Of a stretch of DNA of 64,000 nucleotides, positions 50,802 to 61,511 are shown in pieces (position 1 is the stretch's first letter; each line of letters starts with the position of its first letter). The position numbers and the translations under genes are program-made. The DNA is taken from assembly GCF_004359505.1 (NCBI RefSeq), contig NZ_SCWE01000005.1, positions 25,632-89,631 of the forward strand, read 5' to 3'. Under the pieces are notes generated by a model. That model was not told the origin of the DNA. It made no database searches and saw only the letters and a program-made list of their open reading frames with translations. This stretch comes from Macrococcus hajekii (GTDB lineage: Bacteria > Bacillota > Bacilli > Staphylococcales > Staphylococcaceae).

Positions 50802-51281
50802 TTAATTAGTTTGATTCAATAATATCACAGCCTGTGCAGCAATTCCCTCTTCTCTGCCCAGATATCCCATTTTCTCATTAGTCGTTGCTTTAATATTAAC
50901 TTGATCAAGCTCAATCACCAGTGAATCTGCAATGATCTGCCTGATTGTATCCATATGCGGACGAAATTTAGGTTTTTCTGCAATGATAGTCGCATCTATA
51001 TTGCCTATCACATAGCCTTTATCTTTGACAGCCTGATAAGATTCTGTCAGTAAAATTTTAGAATCGGCATCCTTGAAGGCCATATCTGTATCCGGGAAAA
51101 GCTTGCCGATATCCCCTAATGCTGCTGCACCGAGCATAGCGTCGGTAATAGCATGGAGCAATACGTCAGCATCACTATGACCAAGAAGACCTTTATCATG
51201 AGGAATCTCTAACCCGCCGATGATGAGTTTCCGTCCTTCAACGAGCTGGTGCACGTCATAGCCATATCCAATTCTGAACAT
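50802..51281 (-). CDS. ispF: 2-C-methyl-D-erythritol 2,4-cyclodiphosphate synthase
   Basis: MEP-pathway enzyme forming the cyclic diphosphate. The 159-residue protein has metal ligands in GYDVHQL (Asp9, His11) and [19 protein letters not shown], with [11 protein letters not shown] and [12 protein letters not shown]. Two ATGs adjoin; the second (51281) overlaps the ispD stop as TGATG and has better spacing. S. aureus uses mevalonate and lacks this gene. Confidence 0.96.
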   Translation of the reverse strand: MFRIGYGYDVHQLVEGRKLIIGGLEIPHDKGLLGHSDADVLLHAITDAMLGAAALGDIGKLFPDTDMAFKDADSKILLTESYQAVKDKGYVIGNIDATIIAEKPKFRPHMDTIRQIIADSLVIELDQVNIKATTNEKMGYLGREEGIAAQAVILLNQTN

Positions 51282-51955
51282 CATATCCCTCTTTTCTTCA
51301 TTATTGCTTCAGCAAAGTATAAGTCTTCAGGCGTTGTCAGTTTAATATTATCATAATCACTTTCAATGACAGAGACACTTTCTCCTAGTCGTTCAACGAG
51401 AGAGGCATCATCTGTTCCAAGAAAATCATCCTGTTCTGCTGCTCTGTATGCATTTAGCAGCAATCTATAATCAAAAGATTGCGGTGTCTGAACTTGCCAT
51501 AAAGCCGCTCTATTCAACGTTCTTTCAATGACTGAATCACTTACCATTTTAATCGTGTCTTTCACTGGTACAGCAGCAATCACTGCCTGTTTTTCAGCTG
51601 TCGCGTCATACAAGACCTGCAATGTTTCATGTGAAACGAACGGACGTGCTGCATCGTGAACCATCACTATTTCACACTGCGGTATATTTTTCAGCACGTT
51701 ATAGATGCTATACTGTCGTTCACTGCCACCGACCATAATACCTTTTACCTTCGAGCAGTCCTTGAGCAAATCTTTTAAATACGCAATTTCTTCTTCACGG
51801 GCTGCCAGATAGACTGCTGCACAGTTGATGTCCTTTTCAAATATTGAAACGGTATGGTAAATAATCGGCTTACCATTCAATTCAAGCAGCACTTTATTTT
51901 TAGTGCTGCCCATCCTTTTTCCTTGTCCGGCAGCTGGAATAATTACTGTATACAT
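51281..51955 (-). CDS. ispD: 2-C-methyl-D-erythritol 4-phosphate cytidylyltransferase
   Basis: MEP-pathway enzyme using CTP. The 224-residue protein has [11 protein letters not shown] for [21 protein letters not shown] and [14 protein letters not shown]. The related TarI makes CDP-ribitol, but adjacency to ispF and the B. subtilis yacM position favour IspD. Its ATG overlaps the yacL stop by 1 base (TAATG). Confidence 0.92.
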   Translation of the reverse strand: MYTVIIPAAGQGKRMGSTKNKVLLELNGKPIIYHTVSIFEKDINCAAVYLAAREEEIAYLKDLLKDCSKVKGIMVGGSERQYSIYNVLKNIPQCEIVMVHDAARPFVSHETLQVLYDATAEKQAVIAAVPVKDTIKMVSDSVIERTLNRAALWQVQTPQSFDYRLLLNAYRAAEQDDFLGTDDASLVERLGESVSVIESDYDNIKLTTPEDLYFAEAIMKKRGI

Positions 51956-53007
51956 TACTTGTCTGCTACTTTCTTCGTAAAAATGATGCGGCCTGATGCC
52001 GTCTGAAGAATCGTCTGTACTTCTACTTGACGTTCTTCTCCGATATTTTGTTTTGCATGATCGACAACCACCATCGTACCATCTTCCAAGTAACCTACAC
52101 CTTGATTTTCTTCTTTACCGGTTTTAGTAATGAGCAGCTTGAAACGATCGCCTTGCTGAACAACCGGTTTGATTGCCTCAGATAAATCATTGACATTCAA
52201 AACTTTGATGCCTTGTACTCGACAGACTTTATTTAGATTGTAATCTGTTGTGATGACGCTTGCTTTAGATTCAGCTGCCATTTTCACAAGCAGCTGGTCA
52301 ACTTCGCGAATCTCCTTATGACCGGATACAATCTTAACCGGATGCCCTGATTGACGCAATTCCTCCAGGATATCAAGACCACGTTGACCTTTATCACGCT
52401 TCAGCCCATCTGTTGAATCTGCAATCAGCTGTAATTCATCGAGTACCCCTTGAGGGACTATAATAGTGCCATCAATAAATCCACATTTAACAATTTCCAG
52501 AATTCGGCCATCAATAATAGCAGATGTGTCCAGTAATTTTGCTGCATCATTCACTTTACGCTTCTGACTTTGAAAACGCTCAGGCAACAGGTTCTGTATT
52601 TCCTCACGCTTCTTGAGTCCTACTTGAAAGCCTAAATATCCTAAGATTACCGCTAAGGCAACCGGAATGATATTTCTAAGCAAGGAAAAACCGATTGAGA
52701 CTAAAATTAAGCTGATCATCGAAGCGATGGCAAGACCAATCATCATGCCCAGTGTCGCAAATATGATTTCCATAAAGTTTCTTTTTAACAGTAATCCTTC
52801 ACTTCTTTCAATCATTGCCACCACTTTGTCAATCAACCAGTAAAATAATAACATGAAGACAATAATGCCTATAATTCCATCTACGTATGTATTCATCAGC
52901 AACGGATGAACCTCAAGCTCAAACAATCGAACAATTTCCGGCACCAGGAAAATACCGAGTGAAGCACCTACTATAATAAAAACCAGTGTTATCAGTCGCT
53001 TTAACAT
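51955..53007 (-). CDS. yacL: PIN/TRAM-domain membrane protein YacL
   Basis: A 350-residue protein with about four N-terminal membrane helices (residues 1-130), then a PIN nuclease-fold domain (LLDTSAIIDGRILEIVK, VLDELQLIAD, ITTDYNLNKV), and a C-terminal TRAM domain (QGVGYLEDGTMVVVDHA). The acidic PIN residues are present. Its function is not established. It lies between radA and ispD, and disA, normally just before it in Bacillus, is absent. Confidence 0.9.
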   Translation of the reverse strand: MLKRLITLVFIIVGASLGIFLVPEIVRLFELEVHPLLMNTYVDGIIGIIVFMLLFYWLIDKVVAMIERSEGLLLKRNFMEIIFATLGMMIGLAIASMISLILVSIGFSLLRNIIPVALAVILGYLGFQVGLKKREEIQNLLPERFQSQKRKVNDAAKLLDTSAIIDGRILEIVKCGFIDGTIIVPQGVLDELQLIADSTDGLKRDKGQRGLDILEELRQSGHPVKIVSGHKEIREVDQLLVKMAAESKASVITTDYNLNKVCRVQGIKVLNVNDLSEAIKPVVQQGDRFKLLITKTGKEENQGVGYLEDGTMVVVDHAKQNIGEERQVEVQTILQTASGRIIFTKKVADK

Positions 53008-53022
53008 TGTTTCACCTCCTCC

Positions 53023-54387
53023 TTAATTAAATGCAATGCGAATTGCCTCCGCAATATTACTTATACCCATAATTTCGATGTTAGGTGGAAATTCCCATCC
53101 ACCTATATTATTTTTTGGAATAATCACTCGTTTAAAGCCCAGTTTTGCTGCTTCCTGAACCCGCTGTTCAATTCGGGCGACACGTCTCACTTCACCTGTC
53201 AGTCCAACTTCACCAATATAGCAATCATCGCCTCGGGTTGGTTTATCGCTGAAGCTGGATGCAATGCTGACTACTACACTTAAATCCACAGCGGGTTCAT
53301 CTAATTTAACACCACCTGCTACTTTGATATAAGCATCCTGCTGCTGTAAAAGCAGACCTTGCTTCTTCTCAAGAACTGCCATCAACAGACTGAGTCGATT
53401 TTGATCAATGCCTGTCGATGTTCGTCTCGGATTATGAAATGAAGTAGGCGTCACGAGCGCCTGAACTTCAACAAGCAGCGGTCGGGTGCCTTCCATCGTT
53501 GCTACGATAGTAGAACCTGCTACATTTTTCGTCCTTTCTTCGAGAAACATTTCAGATGGATTCAGAACTTCTTTCAATCCTATTTGGCGCATTTCAAAAA
53601 TACCCATTTCATTCGTAGAGCCAAATCTGTTCTTAACTGCACGTAGAATACGGTAACTATGATGCGTATCTCCTTCAAAATAAAGCACGGTATCTACCAT
53701 ATGCTCAAGAAGTCTTGGACCTGCAATCTGACCTTCTTTAGTCACATGTCCAACGATAAATGTAGCGATATTCATAGACTTAGCCATACGCATCAATTCC
53801 TGCGTACATTCACGTACTTGAGAAACTGAGCCAGGAGCAGAAGTCACTTCAGGATGAAATATAGTTTGAATTGAGTCGATAACGAGGAACTTAGGTTCAA
53901 TTTTCTTAACTGTTTCGTGGATAATCTGTAGGTTCGTCTCCGCATAGACGCTGAGCTCTCCTGCATCTTCACTCAGCCGGTCGGCCCGTAACTTAGTTTG
54001 TCTGACTGATTCTTCTCCGGAGATGTAAAGCACATTATCATGCTGTGACAGCAGTGCACAGACTTGCAGCAGTAATGTCGATTTACCGATACCTGGATCG
54101 CCCCCTATTAAGATAAGTGAGCCAGGTACTATACCGCCCCCTAGTACACGGTCAAACTCTTTGATATAAGTGGTGGAGCGCGGCGTCGTTTCTTTCGTAA
54201 CATTTTTCAGTTTTTCTACTCTTTGATTAGAAGACGTATCAGTAATAGCCGTCTTCGGTCCTTTTGATTTATGTTCAATGACTTCTTCCATCTGGTTCCA
54301 TGCACCACAGTTGGGACATTTGCCCATCCATTTAGGAGACTGGTAACCACAAGCCATACATTCAAATGTAACTTTCGTCTTTGCCAA
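53023..54387 (-). CDS. radA: DNA repair protein RadA (Sms)
   Basis: RecA-like hexameric helicase that aids branch migration in recombination. The 454-residue protein has an N-terminal C4 zinc finger ([19 protein letters not shown]), Walker [11 protein letters not shown], the RadA motif KNRFGST and a C-terminal Lon-protease-like domain. It follows the clpC terminator with a strong AGGAGG site. Confidence 0.96.
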   Translation of the reverse strand: MAKTKVTFECMACGYQSPKWMGKCPNCGAWNQMEEVIEHKSKGPKTAITDTSSNQRVEKLKNVTKETTPRSTTYIKEFDRVLGGGIVPGSLILIGGDPGIGKSTLLLQVCALLSQHDNVLYISGEESVRQTKLRADRLSEDAGELSVYAETNLQIIHETVKKIEPKFLVIDSIQTIFHPEVTSAPGSVSQVRECTQELMRMAKSMNIATFIVGHVTKEGQIAGPRLLEHMVDTVLYFEGDTHHSYRILRAVKNRFGSTNEMGIFEMRQIGLKEVLNPSEMFLEERTKNVAGSTIVATMEGTRPLLVEVQALVTPTSFHNPRRTSTGIDQNRLSLLMAVLEKKQGLLLQQQDAYIKVAGGVKLDEPAVDLSVVVSIASSFSDKPTRGDDCYIGEVGLTGEVRRVARIEQRVQEAAKLGFKRVIIPKNNIGGWEFPPNIEIMGISNIAEAIRIAFN

Positions 54388-54444
54388 TGGTTTTCCTCCT
54401 GTTTCTTTATCTTTTCATTTTAAACTCTTTTTGCAACTAATACA

Positions 54445-54480
54445 ATTAAACCCCTGATGCTTTTGCATCAGGGGTTTAAT
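54445..54480 (-). terminator. Terminator of the ctsR-clpC operon
   Basis: A perfect 16-bp inverted repeat (54445-54460 with 54465-54480) with loop AAAA (minus strand), just after the clpC stop. Confidence 0.88.
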
Positions 54481-54481
54481 A

Positions 54482-56917
54482 TTATTCAGCTTCTTCTCTG
54501 TCAACAGTCTGGATATCAAATTGATCATCAATATAATCGATTTTAACATCCTGTCCAGTAAGCGTCTGACCCTTCAGAAGTTCTTCTGACAGCTGGTCTT
54601 CGATATTTTTCTGAATAGCACGTGCAAGAGGTCTTGCACCGTATTCAGGATCATAACCTTCATCTGCAAGCTTCTCTTTCGCTGCTTCTGTCAGTGATAA
54701 GTGTATATCTTGTTCCTGCAGACGTTTCGCCAGACCTTCAACCATTAACGTCACAATCTCTTTTAAGTGCTCTTTCTCGAGTTTGTGGAAGACGATGATA
54801 TCATCTACACGGTTAAGGAATTCTGGACGGAACTGATTTTTCAGCTCATCCATCATTGTTTTACGGATCGTTTCGTAATCTGGTCCTGTTGTACTAGCAC
54901 CGAACCCTACAAATTTATTATCTTTCAGTTCCTGTGCACCTACATTTGAAGTCATGATGATAACTGTGTTACGGAAATCGACTGTACGACCTTGAGAGTC
55001 TGTCAGGCGACCATCATCCAGTACTTGCAGGAGCATATTGAAAACATCTGGATGTGCTTTTTCAATTTCGTCGAACAGGATAACAGAATAAGGTTTGCGA
55101 CGAACCTTCTCTGTCAGTTGTCCGCCTTCTTCATGTCCAACGTATCCTGGAGGAGAACCGACGAGACGTGACACACTATGTTTCTCCATAAACTCACTCA
55201 TATCAACACGAATCATCGCATCTTCTTCACCAAACATCGCCTCGGCAAGTGCTTTTGCAAGTTCTGTTTTACCTACACCTGTTGGTCCTAAGAAGATAAA
55301 GCTACCGATTGGACGTTTTGGATCTTTTAGACCTGCTCGTGCACGACGTACTGCTTTAGAGATAGACTGAACGGCATCCTGCTGTCCGATGACCCGGTGA
55401 TGAAGAAGCTCCTCTAAGTTGAGTAATTTCTGAGATTCAGTTTCAGCAATCTTATTGATTGGAATACCTGTCCACTGGGCAACAACCTGTGCAATATCAT
55501 CTTCTGTTACAGAAGACTCAGATTGACCCTGACTTTTCTTCCATTCTTTTTTAGTTGAATCTAGTTGCTGTTCAAGTTTTGTCTGTTTATCTCGCAGAGC
55601 TGCTGCCTGCTCAAATTCCTGTGAATGAACAGCAGAATCTTTCTCTTTTTTAATCTGCTCAAGTTCCGCTTCCATTTCTTTCAGGCTTGGTGGAGTCGTA
55701 TGGTTACGCAGACGTACTTTAGAACCTGCTTCATCAATGAGATCGATTGCTTTATCCGGCAGGTAACGGTCTGAAATATAACGGTCACTCATCTTAACAG
55801 CTGCCACTAATGCTTCATCACTAATATTAATGCGGTGATGAGCCTCATAGCGGTCACGTAGTCCTTTCAGAATCTCAATCGCATCTTCAACATTCGGTTC
55901 ATTGACTGTAACCGGTTGGAATCGACGTTCAAGTGCCGCATCTTTTTCGATATATTTACGGTATTCCTCAAGTGTTGTAGCACCGATACATTGCAGTTCA
56001 CCACGCGCAAGTGCGGGCTTCAAGATATTAGAAGCATCGATTGCACCTTCAGCGCCTCCTGCACCAATTAAAGTATGCAGTTCATCAATGAATAGAATGA
56101 TATTACCTGCCTGATGAATTTCATCCATCACTTTCTTTAATCGTTCTTCAAATTCTCCGCGATATTTAGTGCCGGCTACAACAGTTCCCATATCCAGACT
56201 CATCACACGTTTATCTTTCAGTGTCTCAGGAACTTCATTATTAACAATCGCCTGAGCCAGACCTTCAACAATCGCTGTTTTACCTACCCCTGGTTCACCG
56301 ATTAAGACCGGATTGTTTTTAGTACGACGACTCAGCACTTCAATCACACGAATAATCTCATTGCTGCGACCGATAACAGGATCTAATCTTCCTTCTTTTG
56401 CGATAACCGTCAAGTCACGCGCGAGACCATCGAGTGTTGGCGTCCCTTGTATCTTTGATCCAGGTGCATTCTTCGCGCTCATCTCAGGGCTACCAAGTAG
56501 TTTCACCACTTGTGCACGCGCCTTTGTAATATTTAAGTCGAGATTAGCCAGAACACGTGCAGCTACTCCTTCATTCTCACGTATCAATCCAAGTAAAATG
56601 TGTTCTGTCCCTACAAATGAATGATTCAGACGTCTTGCTTCGTCTAATGAGAGTTCAATGACTTTCTTAGCTCTCGGTGTATATTGAATCGTACCTGCCA
56701 GTCCTGTTCCTTGACCAATCAGCTGTTCTACTTCATTTGTAATTTTCTCTTCTGTAATATCGAACTCTGCCAGCACTTTAGCGGCAATTCCCTCCGGTTC
56801 TTTAACAAGCCCCAGTAATAAATGTTCAGTTCCAATATTGTTATGCTGCAGACGAATTGCTTCTTCCTGTGCATGTGCCAGCACACGCTGCGCACGTTCT
56901 GTTAATTTTCCAAACAT
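54482..56917 (-). CDS. clpC: ATP-dependent Clp protease ATPase ClpC
   Basis: AAA+ unfoldase that feeds ClpP and recognises phosphoarginine tags or adaptor-delivered proteins. The 811-residue protein has the N-terminal repeat domain (about 1-145), Walker A GEPGVGKT in D1, the middle coiled coil with a UVR-like segment, Walker A GPTGVGKT in D2 and the ClpP-docking loop VGF. It is last in ctsR-mcsA-mcsB-clpC. Confidence 0.97.
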   Translation of the reverse strand: MFGKLTERAQRVLAHAQEEAIRLQHNNIGTEHLLLGLVKEPEGIAAKVLAEFDITEEKITNEVEQLIGQGTGLAGTIQYTPRAKKVIELSLDEARRLNHSFVGTEHILLGLIRENEGVAARVLANLDLNITKARAQVVKLLGSPEMSAKNAPGSKIQGTPTLDGLARDLTVIAKEGRLDPVIGRSNEIIRVIEVLSRRTKNNPVLIGEPGVGKTAIVEGLAQAIVNNEVPETLKDKRVMSLDMGTVVAGTKYRGEFEERLKKVMDEIHQAGNIILFIDELHTLIGAGGAEGAIDASNILKPALARGELQCIGATTLEEYRKYIEKDAALERRFQPVTVNEPNVEDAIEILKGLRDRYEAHHRINISDEALVAAVKMSDRYISDRYLPDKAIDLIDEAGSKVRLRNHTTPPSLKEMEAELEQIKKEKDSAVHSQEFEQAAALRDKQTKLEQQLDSTKKEWKKSQGQSESSVTEDDIAQVVAQWTGIPINKIAETESQKLLNLEELLHHRVIGQQDAVQSISKAVRRARAGLKDPKRPIGSFIFLGPTGVGKTELAKALAEAMFGEEDAMIRVDMSEFMEKHSVSRLVGSPPGYVGHEEGGQLTEKVRRKPYSVILFDEIEKAHPDVFNMLLQVLDDGRLTDSQGRTVDFRNTVIIMTSNVGAQELKDNKFVGFGASTTGPDYETIRKTMMDELKNQFRPEFLNRVDDIIVFHKLEKEHLKEIVTLMVEGLAKRLQEQDIHLSLTEAAKEKLADEGYDPEYGARPLARAIQKNIEDQLSEELLKGQTLTGQDVKIDYIDDQFDIQTVDREEAE

Positions 56918-56930
56918 GGTGTTTCCTCCT

Positions 56931-57935
56931 TTAAAGATGTTCTCTTAATATTTTTGCTCTTTTTTCATTGGTAGATAGAGATTCATTGATCGTATTTAAA
57001 AACGGAGGCTGGATGGCGACCATTAATTCATTAAACCGGAAAGGCTGTGCGAGAATGATTCCCATATCAATACCCATTTTGACTTCACTTAGCCGTAGAC
57101 TGGCTTCTTCTGCACTAATCAATCGTGCATACTTCAAAATCCCAAGACTTCGGTTAATACGGTCAACCGTTTCAATATAATCATAGTCCAGCAGACGTTG
57201 ACGCATCGCTTCTTCTTCTGCAATAATCTGCTCCACAATCTGTTTTAAGTCATCAATTATATTCTCTTCACTTTTTCCAAGTGTCAGCTGATTAGACACT
57301 TGATAAATATGACCTAGACCTTGACTACCCTCACCATATATACCACGAATCGTATAACCGAATCGGTTGATAGCCTGTGCAATTCGACCCATCCGTTTCA
57401 TGATGGACAGACCAGGCAAGTGAAGCATGACACTTGCTCTCAGCCCTGTACCGATATTAGTCGGACAAGTCGTTAAATAACCTAATGTCTCATCGAATGA
57501 TATAGTCATCTTCTCATCGATGAGCTGGTCAATTTCTTTCGCTTTCTCATAGAGCTGATCAAGTGATAGATCTCGACCTAGTACTTGAATGCGGATATGG
57601 TCTTCCTCATTAATCATAATACTGACGGATTCGTCCTCACTTAAGAAAGTCGCACCGTGAGATTGATTTAGCAGCTCCTTACTTACCAGATGTTTAATGA
57701 CCAGCATCTGTCTTTCATTGACATCTATTTCATTCAGACGTACTTCTTCAAACTGCGAGGATAATACAGCAGAAGCCTCATTTAAAACTTGTTCTCCAGT
57801 CGCATCATCACTCATGAGCGGATGCACGAAGTTCTCAAGATTACGAGCTAACCGTATGCGTGAGCTCAATATAATCGGCTGATCATCCTGCTGCATCCAG
57901 TCACCCAGCTGAAGGTTTAAATGTTTATCAAGCAT
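56931..57935 (-). CDS. mcsB: Protein-arginine kinase McsB
   Basis: Phosphorylates arginines on proteins, marking them for ClpC-ClpP, and inactivates CtsR. The 334-residue protein of the phosphagen-kinase fold has [48 protein letters not shown] and [17 protein letters not shown]. The ATG at 57935 after GGTG is chosen over a GTG 3 codons upstream. It overlaps the mcsA stop slightly. Confidence 0.95.
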   Translation of the reverse strand: MLDKHLNLQLGDWMQQDDQPIILSSRIRLARNLENFVHPLMSDDATGEQVLNEASAVLSSQFEEVRLNEIDVNERQMLVIKHLVSKELLNQSHGATFLSEDESVSIMINEEDHIRIQVLGRDLSLDQLYEKAKEIDQLIDEKMTISFDETLGYLTTCPTNIGTGLRASVMLHLPGLSIMKRMGRIAQAINRFGYTIRGIYGEGSQGLGHIYQVSNQLTLGKSEENIIDDLKQIVEQIIAEEEAMRQRLLDYDYIETVDRINRSLGILKYARLISAEEASLRLSEVKMGIDMGIILAQPFRFNELMVAIQPPFLNTINESLSTNEKRAKILREHL

Positions 57936-58305
57936 CAGATTCACCGCTTTCTTTTAATGCCTTAATCTCATCGCGCACAATCACAGCTTCCTCAAATGCC
58001 TGTTCATCTACTAAGCTCTGCAATTTTAATTCAAGTGCCTCAATCCGCTTCTTACGCTGGATTTTTTCAGCCGATTTAAGCGGCGCCTGTCCAATGTGGT
58101 TTTGATTGCCTGCCTGGACACGCTCTACTATCTGCGGCACATAGTCACTGAATGTCTCGTAACAAGTATGGCAGCCGAACTTACCGATATGCAGTGCCTC
58201 TCTTAGTGCGAGACCGCAATTAGGACACACAGGTTCTACCTGTTCTTCTCTCAGAAGATGTTTCAGCAACTGGTTCATTGTAAATTCTTCATCGTTATAT
58301 TTCAT
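57928..58305 (-). CDS. mcsA: McsA, short form lacking the N-terminal zinc module
   Basis: Activator of McsB in the CtsR stress circuit. This protein is 125 residues, against 188 for S. aureus McsA as I recall it. It retains one CxxC pair (Cys27/Cys30), a second (Cys45/Cys48) and a UVR domain near the C-terminus (about 83-120). The first zinc module with its two CxxC pairs is missing. Only 11 bases separate the start from the ctsR stop and the ribosome site GAGGTG is good, so this is not a mis-called start. Confidence 0.9.
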   Translation of the reverse strand: MKYNDEEFTMNQLLKHLLREEQVEPVCPNCGLALREALHIGKFGCHTCYETFSDYVPQIVERVQAGNQNHIGQAPLKSAEKIQRKKRIEALELKLQSLVDEQAFEEAVIVRDEIKALKESGESDA

Positions 58306-58316
58306 AAGTCACCTCT

Positions 58317-58775
58317 TTAATGGTAACGAATAACTGTTAAGATACTCTGCAGAATATTCGCACGGATATAATCGCGATAAGGCACATCGACATATAAAGT
58401 ATCGCGATGGATTGTCGCAAGCAGCAGTCTTTTTTCGCGCTCTGACACCAGATTATTTTGTGAGAGTGCATCAATCACCCGCTCAGCCTTCTGCTGACTA
58501 ACATGTTGACCAATCATCGCACTTAAATGCTCAATGAATGCACTCTGATTATTAGATTCTATTTTAGTGATGCGGATATAGCCGCCTCCCCCACGCTTAC
58601 TCTCTATCTCATAGCCATGCTCATTGGTGAATCTGGTCTTAATGACATAATTAAGCTGTGAAGGTACACAGTCAAACTTTTCAGCGATTTTTGAGCGTTT
58701 GATTTCCACAGCATCCCCACTCTGTTCAAGTAACTGTTTTAAATATTGTTCAATAATATCAGACATATTTTTCAT
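58317..58775 (-). CDS. ctsR: Transcriptional repressor CtsR
   Basis: Heat-sensitive dimeric repressor of clp genes. The 152-residue protein has the winged helix ([32 protein letters not shown] with the heat-sensing tetraglycine) and a C-terminal McsB-responsive domain. It is the first gene of its operon and is autoregulated through the operator at 58789-58805. Confidence 0.96.
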   Translation of the reverse strand: MKNMSDIIEQYLKQLLEQSGDAVEIKRSKIAEKFDCVPSQLNYVIKTRFTNEHGYEIESKRGGGGYIRITKIESNNQSAFIEHLSAMIGQHVSQQKAERVIDALSQNNLVSEREKRLLLATIHRDTLYVDVPYRDYIRANILQSILTVIRYH

Positions 58776-58788
58776 GACTTCACCTCTA

Positions 58789-58836
58789 TTTGACCATCTT
58801 TGACTTTATTATAGTGTCATTAATGTATCAGTGCAA
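58789..58836 (-). promoter_or_regulatory. ctsR promoter and CtsR operator
   Basis: On the minus strand, -35 TTGCAC (58831-58836) and -10 TATAAT (58808-58813) are 17 bases apart. Directly downstream, 58789-58805 reads AGTCAAA-GAT-GGTCAAA, a perfect match to the CtsR heptad repeat. Confidence 0.95.
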
Positions 58837-58934
58837 ACAATTTGTCTGACCATCTGAAAACGTATATCTCTTCCCCTTGAAATGTAGTATGATAGACAAT
58901 GATTATTTATATAATAAGAAAGAGAGGATTAAAT

Positions 58935-60158
58935 ATGAACTATCTTATGGGAGCAATCGGTATTATTGTCTTCTTACTCCTTGCCTGGCTCGTCAGTTCG
59001 GATAGAAAGAATGTCCGCTGGCAGTACATTGGTATTATGCTGGTTATCCAGTTTGTTTTAGCATTCCTGTTATTAAAAACACCGTGGGGGATCAGTTTCG
59101 TTACATGGCTGGCTAAAGGTTTCGGTTATTTGCTAGGCTATGCTCAGCAAGGTGTCGATTTTGTTTTTGCAGGTCTTGAAAATCCAGCAGTTGGTAAGCT
59201 TCCTCAAGCCTCTACCTTCTTTATGGATGTCCTATTACCTATCACCTTTATTTCTGCATTAATCGGTATTCTGCAGTACTTGAAAATATTACCTTTCATT
59301 ATCAAGTATTTAGGCTGGTTGATTTCGAAAGTAAATGGTATGGGCAAACTTGAATCTTATAATGCAGTTGCTTCAGCGATTTTAGGACAGTCTGAAGTAT
59401 TTATTTCATTGAAGAAACAATTACCTCATATTCCAAAACATCGTCTCTATACACTAACGGCTTCTGCAATGTCGACGGTTTCACTTTCAATTGTCGGTGC
59501 CTACTTCCAGATGATTAAACCGGAATATGTAGTGACAGCAATTGTACTGAACTTATTCGGCGGGTTCATCATCGCTTCTATTATCAATCCTTATCGTGTA
59601 TCAGAAGAAGAAGAAAATGCGGTCATTATGACAGAAAACGAACATAAACAGTCATTCTTTGAGATGCTCGGTGAATATATTCTGGACGGTTTTAAAGTGG
59701 CCGTCATTGTCGGGGCTATGCTGATCGGCTATATCGCTCTGATTGCTATGCTCAACGGTATCGTGGATGGTATCACTCCTGGAAAAATGAACTTCCAAGA
59801 TATTCTCGGCTACTTGTTCGCTCCACTGGCATTCCTGACAGGTATCGGCTGGGATGATGCGGTGCGTGCAGGTTCCATTATGGCAACTAAACTAGTCTCT
59901 AACGAGTTCGTTGCGATGCTTGATGTTCAAAATATCGTTAACAATAAAACAGGTGAATTGTCACAACGTGCCATTGGTATCGTGTCTGTATTCCTTGTGT
60001 CATTTGCGAACTTCTCATCTATCGGCATTATTGCAGGTGCTATCAAATCATTAAATGACAAACAAGGTGATGTAGTAGCACGTTTCGGTCTTAAACTACT
60101 GTACGGCGCAACCCTGGTATCATTTATCTCTGCAACCATTGCAGGATTTTTCCTATAA
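58935..60158 (+). CDS. nupC: Concentrative nucleoside transporter NupC
   Basis: Cation-coupled nucleoside importer of the cytoplasmic membrane. The 407-residue protein has about 10 hydrophobic segments and the CNT segments AILGQSEVFISLKKQLP and IGWDDAVRAGSIMATKLVSNEF. The ATG at 58935 follows AGAGAGGA; an in-frame start 12 codons upstream lacks a site. It complements the deoxynucleoside kinases in the window. No confident promoter was found. Confidence 0.93.
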   Translation: MNYLMGAIGIIVFLLLAWLVSSDRKNVRWQYIGIMLVIQFVLAFLLLKTPWGISFVTWLAKGFGYLLGYAQQGVDFVFAGLENPAVGKLPQASTFFMDVLLPITFISALIGILQYLKILPFIIKYLGWLISKVNGMGKLESYNAVASAILGQSEVFISLKKQLPHIPKHRLYTLTASAMSTVSLSIVGAYFQMIKPEYVVTAIVLNLFGGFIIASIINPYRVSEEEENAVIMTENEHKQSFFEMLGEYILDGFKVAVIVGAMLIGYIALIAMLNGIVDGITPGKMNFQDILGYLFAPLAFLTGIGWDDAVRAGSIMATKLVSNEFVAMLDVQNIVNNKTGELSQRAIGIVSVFLVSFANFSSIGIIAGAIKSLNDKQGDVVARFGLKLLYGATLVSFISATIAGFFL

Positions 60159-60159
60159 C

Positions 60160-60191
60160 AAAAAGAAGGTAGTCCGAGCTACCTTCTTTTT
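60160..60191. terminator. Bidirectional terminator, nupC / nitroreductase
   Basis: A 13-bp perfect inverted repeat (60160-60172 with 60179-60191) with loop TCCGAG and A/T runs, between convergent genes. Confidence 0.92.
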
Positions 60192-60846
60192 ATTTGCCAA
60201 TATTTCCGTCAGCATCTCCATAGTTATAAGCTACGATTTCCTCAATTTCATGACGACTGCTGTCATAAGGTTCTTTTATTCCTTTACCAATTGCGATAAA
60301 CATAACGGGAACATAACGTTCCTTGTTTATTGAGAGTGCATCCATCACTTCGTCTCGCTCAAATCCACCAATCGGATTCGTATCGTACCCATAATCTTTT
60401 GCAATCAGCATGAACTGCATCGCTGCTAGATTTGCATCCATCATGCCCTGCATCTGAATATAGCTGTCAGGTGCGTTCATTAATGCGCCTTTTAAAGCTG
60501 CTACATTAGTCGTCATTACTTCTTCCGGCATATAGCCGAGTTCCACACTCTTACCATATACTTTCTCGATATCGTGGATATGCGTATGATCAGACAAGAC
60601 TAGAATAAATGCTGAACTTGTTTCAAGTTGACGTGTATTAAAACGTACTAAATCTTTGATGGCTTCCTTCGCCTCGTCTGATTCAACAACTACAAATCGC
60701 CACGGCTGTAAATTAACAGACGATGGTGCTTCAGTAGCGAGTTCCAGCATCTCCATCATTTCGCTTTGTGGAATTTTTACTGCTGCATCAAATTCCTTTA
60801 CTGACTTTCTTGCTTTAATGGCTTCTATAAGTGTAAGACTCATCAT
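60190..60846 (-). CDS. Nitroreductase-family flavoprotein
   Basis: FMN-dependent NAD(P)H oxidoreductase of the nitroreductase fold (YodC/MhqN-like); natural substrate unknown, possibly quinones. The 218-residue protein has IKARKSVKEFDAAVKIP with the FMN-binding RxS region, APSSVNLQPWRFVVV, and the C-terminal IGGFERDEVM. The start follows AAGGGAG. Single gene. Confidence 0.88.
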   Translation of the reverse strand: MMSLTLIEAIKARKSVKEFDAAVKIPQSEMMEMLELATEAPSSVNLQPWRFVVVESDEAKEAIKDLVRFNTRQLETSSAFILVLSDHTHIHDIEKVYGKSVELGYMPEEVMTTNVAALKGALMNAPDSYIQMQGMMDANLAAMQFMLIAKDYGYDTNPIGGFERDEVMDALSINKERYVPVMFIAIGKGIKEPYDSSRHEIEEIVAYNYGDADGNIGK

Positions 60847-60910
60847 TAAAACTCCCTTTAATATAATGGTGAATTATAGCATGTTCATCTAACAACTGCT
60901 AATAGGGCGC

Positions 60911-60950
60911 TCAATAAAAGACGTCGACCGTAGTCGACGTCTTTTATTGA
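60911..60950 (-). terminator. Terminator of pdxS-pdxT
   Basis: A perfect 18-bp inverted repeat (60911-60928 with 60933-60950) with loop TACG (minus strand); it overlaps the pdxT stop codon. Confidence 0.9.
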
Positions 60951-61510
60951 TTCTTTGCAACCATCTCTTCAATGAAATACTTCATTATTTTATAATCATC
61001 TGTCAGTTCAGGATGAAAAGAAATCCCCAGATATTTATCCTGTCTTACTGCCACGATTTTATCATCAACTTCACTCAGTACCTCAACTTCATCAGCCACG
61101 GATAAAATATGTGGAGCACGGATAAATACTGCATTCACCTGTTCTTCTATCCCTTTGACTTCTAAGTCAGCTTCAAAACTATCTACCTGCCGTCCGAAAG
61201 AATTGCGGCGAACTTTGATATTCATCTTCTTCAGATGGCCTTCTTCGTAACCTTCAATGTCTTGAGCGAGTAATATCAATCCTGCACATGTACCATACAT
61301 CGGCAGTTCACTCTGACGCAGTGCCTCAGTAAAACCATATAAATCCATTAAGCGACGCATAGTAGTAGATTCACCGCCAGGTAAAACTAAACCATCTAAC
61401 GCTGCCAGTTCCTCAACTCGCTTAACTGTTACGCCTTCATGCCCACTCAGCACAATATGCTTCAGATGTTCACGAACAGCTCCCTGTAATGCCAGAACAC
61501 CAATTTTCAT
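60944..61510 (-). CDS. pdxT: Pyridoxal phosphate synthase glutaminase PdxT
   Basis: Glutaminase that feeds ammonia to PdxS. The 188-residue protein has the class I amidotransferase motifs [17 protein letters not shown] (nucleophile Cys) and SFHPELTDD (His/Glu). The ATG at 61510 begins [15 protein letters not shown], 1 base after the pdxS stop, with little ribosome site, so translation probably depends on coupling to pdxS. Confidence 0.96.
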   Translation of the reverse strand: MKIGVLALQGAVREHLKHIVLSGHEGVTVKRVEELAALDGLVLPGGESTTMRRLMDLYGFTEALRQSELPMYGTCAGLILLAQDIEGYEEGHLKKMNIKVRRNSFGRQVDSFEADLEVKGIEEQVNAVFIRAPHILSVADEVEVLSEVDDKIVAVRQDKYLGISFHPELTDDYKIMKYFIEEMVAKNQ

Positions 61511-61511
61511 T

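Noticed and set aside
51281..51955. Cytidylyltransferase as TarI (ribitol-phosphate)
   Set aside because: Adjacency to ispF, the yacM position and IspD-like motifs favour IspD, though the families are related.
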